Origin: Vespula vulgaris
Lineage: Eukaryota > Arthropoda > Insecta > Hymenoptera > Vespidae
DNA length: 64,000 nucleotides
Assembly (NCBI RefSeq): GCF_905475345.1
Contig: NW_026114519.1
Coordinates: 124,001-188,000 of the forward strand
Reading direction: 5' to 3'
Shown: piece by piece, positions 54,224 to 64,000 of the stretch
How positions within the stretch are numbered: the first letter of the stretch is position 1
Layout: the number at the start of each line of letters is the position of its first letter
Notes under the pieces: generated by a model
Seen by the model: the letters and a program-made list of their open reading frames with translations, nothing else
What the model was told of the DNA's origin: nothing
Database searches by the model: none
Program-made: the position numbers and the translations under genes

Positions 54224-54620
54224 ATGGTTAAAACGGCAATAATGATTTTACAAGAGTTAGGAGTGAAAGAGGGCTTCTTACCAGTTTACACATTGCTTCG
54301 TTCAGAAACTGGTAAGCACATAAATATATTTACTTATGAAGTAAAATATAAAGATTTCTCAGCAACTGGACAAGCTTTGAGTAAAAAAGATGCGAAGCAG
54401 AAAGCAGCTCAGAATATGTTAACATTATTGGAAGACCCAAATGATATTTCCAAGACGAGACCACTATCATCATCAAACGACATTTATCCTGATGCTTCCC
54501 CTTCAACATCAGGACAAGCTTTGCTAGATTCAACATTAATGCATGAAGACCTTAAAAATTATGTTGGATCTTTGCAAGTATGACTCCTTTGAGTTATTAT
54601 TTTTTCTTTATTTAATTTCG

Positions 54621-54668
<48 letters not shown>

Positions 54669-55569
54669 TACATATATAATAGAATATATATACTTTCATC
54701 ATCATTCTCTTTACAGTTTACTATATATTTTTTGTAAATACTTTTTGTCTATAACATGATCATAAGAAAGTTTTCTGGTTTTTTAGGAATACTGTGTAGA
54801 AAATAAATTAACGCAGGCAGAGTATCAAATTACTGATATAACTGGCCTAGCACACGAACAAGTGTTTACCATGTCCTGTACAGTAGGGTCAATAACTGAA
54901 GAAGCAACGGGAACTACAAAAAAGCAAGTCAAACAAAGAGTAGCAAAAAAGATATTAGAACGTCTCACAAATACTAATGATCCGTCAGTTGCAAACAAAG
55001 ATGAATGCGGATCTTATAATCCTTTTGAAGACTGTGACAAGTTGTCTGACATAGACAATGATGTTCTTGACAAGTTAAGTTTAAAAATAGATAATTGTAA
55101 ACTAAACGAAACCAAATCTCAAGCAAATAAGAAAAAAAAATATCTAGATGCAAAGGTCAAGAGTTACCTAGGACGAATATTTCAAAATGAAGTTATTGAT
55201 TTCGAAAATTATCATTCGTTCTTCAAACAGTACGTTTACAATACTGTTTGCAATGGTAGCGAGGAAAAATTCATGGAAATATTTAATACTGTCAAGAGCT
55301 TTAAGACGAATTTTACAGATATAGAGAAATGTGACATCGTAACTTTAACTTCTCTGGAACAGGAGATTTTAACATATATTCAAGAGAAAATGAAATTATC
55401 CATAGAAAGAAAGATTATTGGTTCCAATGATCCATCGCTACAGTTAACTGTTTTTAGAATAAATGCTCCTATACCTATAACTCAAATTGGAGCACATAAA
55501 GATTCTATGGTTTCAGGAGCAATAGCTCTAGCTAATATTCTTGACACGATTATAACATTCTTGGAGTAA
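54224..55569 (+). CDS. R2D2-like dsRNA-binding protein, type B, copy 7
   Basis: Exons 54,224-54,577 and 54,787-55,569; intron 209 bp, the longest TA tract of the set; 378 residues. It differs from B copy 5 by four coding substitutions, three of them replacing: Gln for Lys just before VFTM, Glu for Val in KFMEIF, and Met for Val in DSMVSG. The fourth is silent (ATTATTGG for ATTATAGG). Confidence 0.85.
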
Positions 55570-55671
55570 ATGTAAATGTCCAATTTCTTACAGTTGTTCT
55601 TACAATTTTACGTTCTGACATTTACTTTTTGATATTATAATTTATATATGTCGATATCACAATTTATACAA

Positions 55672-56016
55672 TCGTAATTGTGTTCGCAATTGTGATAATA
55701 ATCGTGACAATAATCGTGATCGTGATCGTAGTCGTAGTCGTAATCGGGATCTTAATCTTATTCGGAATCTTAATCTTAACCTTAATCTTAATCGGAATCG
55801 TAGTCGTGATCGTGATTGTAGTTGTAGTCGTAGTCGTAATCCGATTCTTAATCTTAATCTTAATCGGAATCAGAATCGTGGTCGTTATCGTGATCGTAGT
55901 CGTAGTCGTAGTCTTGATCGTGATCGTGTTGTGATCGTAGTCATAGTCGTACTAGTAATCATGATTGATGTCGTAATCGTTGTTGTAATTGCAACGTAAT
56001 CGTAATAGTAATCAAA
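55672..56016. repeat. Type-B minisatellite passing into A-type, start of unit 8
   Basis: Matches the block at 44,831 except for CGTACTAGTAATC at the end, which is the A form. In unit 6 this reads CGTAGTCGTAATC. Confidence 0.85.
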
Positions 56017-56770
56017 TGTAATGGTAACCCTAAAAAAGATTTTATACCTTGAGGCTTTACATAATCTATGAAATTATAATCGTATAAGTATATTTTATAA
56101 ACTTTTAAAATCCATTAAAGTGAATTTAAGACTTGAAATATTTATTATAAAAGAAAATAAAAAATAAATGATCAATATAAAATGTTAGACTGTAAGCGTA
56201 CAAATATATTTTATGTCTCGATATTTGATATAAAATGTAAAATTTTAATCGTATAAATATATTTTATTACCTTGACTTTGTTATATGTAAACTAAGAAAC
56301 TGTAAATGTATAAATATAGTACAAAATCTTGACGTTTTACAAGAACCGAAATTGTAACAACAAAAGGCAAATAAAAATGGCTGTAAAAGTACTTGTCATC
56401 GTGTTACGTGTATAAAGAAAATTCCCTATTCGAAACATGTTATTTTTGGTTTGAAAAGTTATTAGGCGGGAATATATGAATTTACCCGTATTTCAGTCAA
56501 TGCTTTTCTTCTAATTTCTGCATTATTCTCTGCATTATTATTTATTTGTTTATTAAAAAATTACTTATTTATTACATTAAAAAATTAATTATTTATTTTA
56601 TTAAAAAGTTATGAATGAAAGTTTGAAGATATACGTCTTAATCGCTGCCAATTTATTGTCAATTGATTTGAAATATACAGGAAGGGACGCTATTCATGAA
56701 AATCGTTCAAACGCGATAATTTCCGCTTTATTTATAACCTATAAATAAGTGTTAAAGGAATTGTGAAATA

Positions 56771-57439
56771 ATGCTGTTCAGTATAAGACAACTACACTTG
56801 AGAGTGATTTGTAATAGAAAAATTTTGGATACATTTATTGCTAAACCTACAACAAATCTACAAAGAAAATGTAAGTATACTAGATGGGAACATCGTAAAC
56901 CAATTGCAATAGTGAATAAAAATGAGTTGTTGATGATCAAAGAGTTGTGACTGATACAAAGATATTACAGAGAAAACGACAGAGTATCATGGTCAGAAAA
57001 ATTAAATCACAAAAAAAAGTTTCTCCAAATGAAGAAACTCTTTTAGATAAGGAAAGTGATAAGATCAATAATAAAAACGGATGGAGCAATCGTATCATCA
57101 AACTCAAAGAAAATGATAGTATTACTAGGTCAGTATACAATATACAATATCATAATATCTTAATAATAAAATGATATACAAATATATCTTTTTTCTAGGT
57201 CTTTAATGATAAATGTAAAGTCTCGTAAGAAACGAAAGAAGAACGATCAGATTCTTCTAGAGGGCTATAGACTAGTCAAACATGGGACAGAAGTTGGAGT
57301 AAAACCCAAAGCTATTTTTCTTTTTCCAGATCATCTGACATTATTTATTTAACTTTGTACGAAGATGTTAAATTATTTCAGATTCCATATAAAACAATAC
57401 AATTGTGGAGTAATTTAGCAACTTCTCCTGGAATTATAG
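56771..57439 (+). pseudogene. MRM3-like 5' half, unit 8
   Basis: Same lesions; no private change noticed. Confidence 0.72.
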
Positions 57440-57590
57440 GTAGGTTTATATTACTATCTAATTAAGTGTCATACATGTAATGTCATATAATTACTACACG
57501 CACATTAACTATGCGTAAAATTATATTTATTATGTGCAAAATTACACAACAAGCAAAAGAATAATTATGATTTTCTTTTCACCTAATCAT

Positions 57591-58305
57591 TATGGAAGCG
57601 CTGGATTAAGAAGATTTAAAAATGCAGGGACAGAATGTATCAGATGGACTAGCACCGAATCTGTGTCATTTGCAAAAGCCATGAGTAAAGATGGATGTAC
57701 GGATGAAAAACAATGAAAAGAGATGATGTTTACAGCCATAAACGAACAAAACGACTGCAACCGAGGTCATTATTAGATATCAGATGAATATATCGATTAG
57801 TGAAAGATTATTTCAAACTACTCGATGCTTTAATGAAGTCTTCTATTAACAAATTATTTAAAGATATAAAATTTATTTTTCTGCTCAGCCTTCATTTGGA
57901 CAAGGTGTCGATAGGCACTTATTTGGTTTAAAAATGATAGCTTCTATCGAATCAATGTGTCTTCCAGAATTGTATAAGGATGTTGCATATATTAAAAGTA
58001 CATACTATGATTTAACAACGAGTCAAGTAAGAAATAAACATAGTTATTCCGAATAAACATGTTTACAATTGTGGATACAAGTTTTGATGTAATTCTCTAA
58101 TCAACAGGTACCTCATAAAACATCGTCATTTATGTGTTACGGTCCGGTTGTACCAGAAGGTTACGGTTGTTGTTATAATCCTCGAGAGAACGATATTCTC
58201 TTTCGTTGCTCTCCCTTCAAATCCAGTACAAAAGCAGACGCAACACAATTTGCCAACACTTTAAAAGAAACTTTGTGTCGGATGAGAAACTTATGTAATG
58301 TTTGA
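57591..58305 (+). pseudogene. Acetyltransferase 3' part, unit 8
   Basis: Exons 2 and 3 at 57,889-58,026 and 58,108-58,305; KNAG form shared with unit 6. Confidence 0.78.
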
Positions 58306-59245
58306 TTATATTGATATACTATGTAATAGTATAAATATATAATTATTTCATTTGTTAACTTGGATAGATTATCCATACGCTATATTGTTTTCATAATTTA
58401 TATTTAAACAATAAAATTCTCAATTTCTAAGCATAATATAAAAAATATTTAATATCTATTTGAATTTTTTTCTTTGGGGGAAAAAAAAAGGAGGAATCGT
58501 CGAAAAAAAAAGGAAGCAATGTTCCCAGCGCGATTTATCAAAGTGACCTCTCATCTTTGTATAATTTTTTTTTTATTTTTGATAACATACAATATAAAAT
58601 ATTACAAAATTAACTAAGTTGTGATGAAAATATATATATTCTATTATTGTTGTCTACCCGTAATATTCCACATGATATTGTACTTCTTATGGTTGTGTTT
58701 ATACAATAATTGATATAAATAAAAATAATCTATACCGTACAATGAAAATTTTTGACTGCGTACATATTTGTATACTCTCCTCTGTTCAACCGATCGAATT
58801 TTAAAAATAATTTAGCATGTAATTATATAACGTATTACAAGCAGAAATATTATCAATTCGAATAAAGAAAGCTTTCGTGTATATAATATTTCAAGAAAAT
58901 TGACCTAAATATACCCATAATTCCACGTATTTTCTAAGTTCAATAGTAATTGTATTTCCACGATCTTGCTGAATTTCTCCTTCCATGTATGCCTTTTAAA
59001 GGGACTTATTACGTCAGCACATTTTACTCATATATACGCTAGTATTTAAAGACAAACGAAAATAACCAACAATCAGTGGACGACAATAAGTGAGGAAAAA
59101 AATGAAATGGAAAATATTTAGCGAGTAACATCGAGAAGTCTTGTTCTTTTGTCCCATGATGTTGAATCTTGTCCTATGTAATGCGGTATATAATATATAT
59201 ACATGTATATATGTTTATATATGTATATATATTATATATGCGTAT

Positions 59246-59283
<38 letters not shown>

Positions 59284-59674
59284 GCTTACACACACGCACA
59301 CATATATATATACATATGCACTTAATTTTTTATTAATATTATGTTTTCATGTAATATAAAATAATAATAATAATATTTCACTTCATATGTATATAGGTAC
59401 ATGAAAAATCGATTGAGCAATGCGCAGTAGAGAGATCTGCTGGTAACTTTTTTCCCAGGTAGACCATACCTATGGCCCTTTGTTAGAAGTGATCAGCACA
59501 ACGCCCAACGTACAATACTTGTCAGTCATCTTCTCTTGTTAAGGGCGTGTACTGCATCGTATAGGAAAAAAAATTTTAAGTTCTCATTAGTTCTTAAAAA
59601 CGTTAAAACGTTCAAGAAAAAGTTACATTTCTCAATTTCGATATCATCTCATTCAATTATTTTTATTCAGTAAA

Positions 59675-60065
59675 ATGGGTAAAACAGCAATAATGATTTT
59701 ACAAGAGTTAGGAATGAAAGAGGGCTTCTTACCAGTTTACACATTGCTTCGTTCACAAACTGGTAAGCAAATAAATATATTTACTTTTAAAGTACAATAT
59801 AAAGAGTTCTCAGCAATTGGACAAGCTCTGAATAAAAAAGATGCGAAGCAGAAAGCAGCTCAGAATATGTTAATATTGTTGGAAGACCCAAATGACATTT
59901 CTAAGACAAAACCACTATCATCTTCAAACGACATTTATCCTGATACTTCATCAGTACCAGCTTTGCTAGATTCAACATTAATGGATGAAGACCTTAGAAA
60001 TTATGTTGGATCTTTACAAGTATGACTCATTTAAATTATTATTTTTTCTCTATTTAATTCTGTGA

Positions 60066-60096
<31 letters not shown>

Positions 60097-61001
60097 AAAA
60101 TACATATCTAATAGAATATATATACTTTCATCATCATTCTCTTTAGAGTTTACTATATATTTTTTGTAAATACTTTTTGTCTATAACATGATCGTAAGAA
60201 AGTTTTCTGGTTTTTTAGCAATACTGTTTAGAAAATAAATTAATGCAGGCAGAGTATCAAACTACTAATATAACTGGCCCAGCACACGAAAAAGTGTTTA
60301 CTATGTCCTGTACAGTAGGGTCAATAACTGAAGAAGCAACAGGAACTAGAAAAAAGCAAGTCAAACAAAGTGTAGCAAAAAAGATACTAGAACGTCTCAC
60401 GAATACTAATGATCCGTCAGTTGCAAACAAAGATGAATGCGGATCTTCTAATCCTTTTAAAGACTGTGACGATTTGTCTGGAATAGACAAAGATGTTCTT
60501 AACGAGTTAAGTTTAAAAGTAGATAATTGTAAACTTAACGAAACCGAATCTCAAGCGAATAAGAAGAAAAAATTTCTAGATCCAAATATCAAGAGTTACC
60601 TAGGACCAATACTTCCAAAGGATGTTATTGAATTACAAAATCGTCATTTGTTATTCAAACAGTACGTTTACAATACTGTTTGTAATGGTAGCGAGGAAAA
60701 ATTAATTGAAATATTTAATACTGTCAAAGGCTTTAAGAGAAGTTTTATGGATATAGAGAAATATGACATCGTAAGAGTAACTTCTCTGGAACAGGAGATT
60801 TTAGTATATATTGAAGAGAAAATGAAATTATCCATGGAAAAAAAGATTATACATAGCAGGAATCCATTGCTAAAGATAACTGCTTTTAAAATAAGTAATC
60901 CTCTAGATATAGTTCAATTTGGAGCACATAACAGTTCGTTGGTTGCAGGAGCAATAGCTCTAGTTAATATTCTTGACACGATTATAATATACTTGGAGTA
61001 A
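59675..61001 (+). CDS. R2D2-like dsRNA-binding protein, type A, copy 8
   Basis: Exons 59,675-60,019 and 60,219-61,001; intron 199 bp. Protein identical to the other five A copies. Last R2D2-like gene in the window. Confidence 0.87.
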
Positions 61002-61103
61002 ATATGAATGTCTAATTTTTTACAGTTGTTCTTACAATTTTACGTTATGACATTTACTTTTTGGTATTATAATTTATATATGTTGATATCACAATTTATA
61101 CAA

Positions 61104-61425
61104 TCGTAATTGTGTTTGTAATTGTGATAATAATCGTGACAATAATCGTGACAATAATCCTGATCGTGATCGTAGTTGTAGTCGTAGTCGTAGTCGTAGT
61201 CGTAGTCGCAATCAGAATCTTTATCTTAATATTAATCTTAATCTTAATCTTAATCTTAATCGTTGTCAGAATCTGAATCAGAATCGTGGTCGTTATCGTG
61301 ATCGTAGTCGTAGTCGTAGTCTTGATCGTGATCGTGTTGATCGTAGTCATAGTCGTACTAGTAATCATGATTGATGTCGTAATCGTTGTTGTAATTGCAA
61401 CGTAATCGTAATAGTAATCAAATGT
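61104..61425. repeat. Type-A minisatellite, start of unit 9
   Basis: A-type block with a private 2-base deletion (CGTGTTGATCG for CGTGTTGTGATCG near 61,336). Confidence 0.88.
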
Positions 61426-62176
61426 AATGGTAACCCTAAAAAAGATTTTATACCTTGAGGCTTTACATAATCTATGAAATTATAATCGTATAAGTATATT
61501 TTATAAACTTTTAAAATCCATTAAAGTGAATTTAAGACTTGAAATATTTATTATAAAAGAAAATAAAAAATAAATGATCAATATAAAATGTTAGACTGTA
61601 AGCGTACAAATATATTTTATGTCTCGATATTTGATATAAAATGTAAAATTTTAATCGTATAAATATATTTTATTACCTTGACTTTGTTATATGTAAACTA
61701 AGAAACTGTAAATGTATAAATATAGTACAAAATCTTGACGTTTTACAAGAACCGAAATTGTAACAACAAAAGGCAAATAAAAATGGCTGTAAAAGTACTT
61801 GTCATCGTGTTACGTGTATAAAGAAAATTCCCTATTCGAAACATGTTATTTTTGGTTTGAAAAGTTATTAGGCGGGAATATATGAATTTACCCGTATTTC
61901 AGTCAATGCTTTTCTTCTAATTTCTGCATTATTCTCTGCATTATTATTTATTTGTTTATTAAAAAATTACTTATTTATTACATTAAAAAATTAATTATTT
62001 ATTTTATTAAAAAGTTATGAATGAAAGTTTGAAGATATACGTCTTAATCGCTGCCAATTTATTGTCAATTGATTTGAAATATACAGGAAGGGACGCTATT
62101 CATGAAAATCGTTCAAACGCGATAATTTCCGCTTTATTTATAACCTATAAATAAGTGTTAAAGGAATTGTGAAATA

Positions 62177-62845
62177 ATGCTGTTCAGTATAAGACAACTA
62201 CACTTGAGAGTGATTTGTAATAGAAAAATTTTGGATACATTTATTGCTAAACCTACAACAAATCTACAAAGAAAATGTAAGTATACTAGATGGGAACATC
62301 GTAAACCAATTGCAATAGTGAATAAAAATGAGTTGTTGATGATCAAAGAGTTGTGACTGATACAAAGATATTACAGAGAAAACGACAGAGTATCATGGTC
62401 AGAAAAATTAAATCACAAAAAAAAGTTTCTCCAAATGAAGAAACTCTTTTAGATAAGGAAAGTGATAAGATCAATAATAAAAACGGATGGAGCAATCGTA
62501 TCATCAAACTCAAAGAAAATGATAGTATTACTAGGTCAGTATACAATATACAATATCATAATATCTTAATAATAAAATGATATACAAATATATCTTTTTT
62601 CTAGGTCTTTAATGATAAATGTAAAGTCTCGTAAGAAACGAAAGAAGAACGATCAGATTCTTCTAGAGGGCTATAGACTAGTCAAACATGGGACAGAAGT
62701 TGGAGTAAAACCCAAAGCTATTTTTCTTTTTCCAGATCATCTGACATTATTTATTTAACTTTGTACGAAGATGTTAAATTATTTCAGATTCCATATAAAA
62801 CAATACAATTGTGGAGTAATTTAGCAACTTCTCCTGGAATTATAG
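62177..62845 (+). pseudogene. MRM3-like 5' half, unit 9
   Basis: Same lesions; unit 9 is cut by the window end. Confidence 0.72.
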
Positions 62846-62996
62846 GTAGGTTTATATTACTATCTAATTAAGTGTCATACATGTAATGTCATATAATTAC
62901 TACACGCACATTAACTATGCGTAAAATTATATTTATTATGTGCAAAATTACACAACAAGCAAAAGAATAATTATGATTTTCTTTTCACCTAATCAT

Positions 62997-63709
62997 TATG
63001 GAAGCGCTGGATTAAGAAGATTTAAAAATGCAAGGACAGAATGTATCAGATGGACTAGCACCGAATCTGTGTCATTTGCAAAAGCCATGAGTAAAGATGG
63101 ATGTACGGATGAAAAACAATGAAAAGAGATGATGTTTACAGCCATAAACGAACAAAACGACTGCAACCGAGGTCATTATTAGATATCAGATGAATATATC
63201 GATTAGTGAAAGATTATTTCAAACTACTCGATGCTTTAATGAAGTCTTCTATTAACAAATTATTTAAAGATATAAAATTTATTTTTCTGCTCAGCCTTCA
63301 TTTGGACAAGGTGTCGATAGGCACTTATTTGGTTTAAAAATGATAGCTTCTATCGAATCAATGTGTCTTCCAGAATTGTATAAGGATGTTGCATATATTA
63401 AAAGTACATACTATGATTTAACAACGAGTCAAGTAAGAAATAAACATAGTTATTCCGAATAAACATGTTTACAATTGTGGATACAAGTTTTGATGTAATT
63501 CTCTAATCAACAGGTACCTCATAAAACATCGTCATTTATGTGTTACGGTCCTTGTACCAGAAGGTTACGGTTGTTGTTATAATCCTCGAGAGAACGATAT
63601 TCTCTTTCGTTGCTCTCCCTTCAAATCCAGTACAAAAGCAGACGCAACACAATTTGCCAACACTTTAAAAGAAACTTTGTGTCGGATGAGAAACTTATGT
63701 AATGTTTGA
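62997..63709 (+). pseudogene. Acetyltransferase 3' part, unit 9, extra frameshift
   Basis: Carries a private 2-base deletion near 63,551 (GGTCCTTGTACC for GGTCCGGTTGTACC). This breaks the third exon inside the CYGPVVP motif, on top of the shared TGA. Confidence 0.78.
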
Positions 63710-64000
63710 TTATATTGATATACTATGTAATAGTATAAATATATAATTATTTCATTTGTTAACTTGGATAGATTATCCATACGCTATATTGTTTTCATAA
63801 TTTATATTTAAACAATAAAATTCTCAATTTCTAAGCATAATATAAAAAATATTTAATATCTATTTGAATTTTTTTCTTTGGGGGAAAAAAAAAGGAGGAA
63901 TCGTCGAAAAAAAAAGGAAGCAATGTTCCCAGCGCGATTTATCAAAGTGACCTCTCATCTTTGTATAATTTTTTTTTTATTTTTGATAACATACAATATA
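63710..64000. other. Unit 9 spacer, cut by the window end
   Basis: Matches the start of the spacer after the acetyltransferase fragment in other units. A further R2D2-like gene is expected about 1.1 kb beyond the window. Confidence 0.7.

Larger units (their letters stand above)
17677..64000 (+). repeat. Tandem array of about 5.4-kb gene-bearing units (8 complete, 1 partial)
   Basis: Taking the TCTTACAATT just after the R2D2-like stop as the unit start, units begin at 17,677, 23,121, 28,529, 33,938, 39,352, 44,757, 50,189, 55,598 and 61,030. Complete lengths are 5,444, 5,408, 5,409, 5,414, 5,405, 5,432, 5,409 and 5,432 bp. All are head-to-tail. Every unit contains minisatellite, MRM3-like pseudogene, acetyltransferase pseudogene, microsatellite and R2D2-like gene. 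Units differ by rare substitutions, by microsatellite lengths and by the A or B type of the R2D2 block. The window ends inside unit 9, so the true copy number is at least nine. Confidence 0.97.
53761..64000 (+). repeat. Higher-order dimer, copy 2 (B block + A block, cut by window end)
   Basis: Repeats the B-A order of the preceding dimer with few differences. It runs off the right end of the window, so whether a third dimer follows is unknown. Confidence 0.65.

Noticed and set aside
21230..59359. Tyr/Ile-rich ORFs upstream of each R2D2-like gene
   Set aside because: They start at TTG and are made of TA/CA microsatellite; their length varies with the repeat.
17759..61368. Ile/Val-rich or Thr/Ile-rich ORFs after each R2D2-like gene
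   Set aside because: Translation of hexamer minisatellites; not plausible membrane proteins.
18841..63780. Recurrent minus-strand ORFs of 62, 67, 67 and 77 codons in every unit
   Set aside because: They are shadows of the MRM3-like, acetyltransferase and R2D2-like exons on the plus strand.

Overview
The window looks like nuclear DNA of an insect, most likely a holometabolous one and possibly Hymenoptera. It is strongly AT-rich, has short GT-AG introns, long TA microsatellites and no bacterial-style gene packing, and it carries a double-stranded-RNA-binding protein of the insect R2D2/Loquacious (TARBP2/PRKRA) family. The species cannot be named from sequence alone.

Layout. (1) 1-9,094: gene-poor AT-rich DNA with microsatellites, a few unassigned ORFs, and on the minus strand a decayed gene whose last two exons (8,038-8,378) are still clean. 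(2) 9,095-17,676: a satellite of about 52 tandem 165-bp monomers. Variants and a paired indel mark a higher-order repeat of 15 monomers (2,475 bp). Because 165 is 3 x 55, the minus strand stays open for up to 553 codons, but this is probably not a gene. (3) 17,677-64,000: eight complete head-to-tail units of about 5.4 kb and the start of a ninth, all on the plus strand. Each unit holds, in order, a TCGTAG/TTAATC-type minisatellite, a broken 5' half of a mitochondrial rRNA methyltransferase 3 (MRM3-like) gene, a broken 3' part of a carnitine/choline acetyltransferase gene, an AT/CA microsatellite, and an intact two-exon R2D2-like gene.

The main discovery candidate is the gene array. Eight intact copies of a siRNA-pathway-type dsRNA-binding adaptor lie in tandem next to a satellite. 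Six (type A) encode the same 375-residue protein. Two (type B, at 43,389 and 54,224) encode a 378-residue relative. The A/B difference is confined to a block of about 2.1 kb that starts and ends in simple repeats, while the rest of the unit is almost identical in all copies. By hand count, exon 2 differs at 66 amino acids but only about 10 silent codons, mostly in the C-terminal part, whereas much of the intron differs by only a few percent. This suggests diversifying selection on the C-terminal region, as in an arms race, and needs a formal dN/dS test. The B-A pair of units was itself duplicated (period about 10.84 kb). The pseudogene passengers carry the same lesions in all units, so they were dead before amplification.
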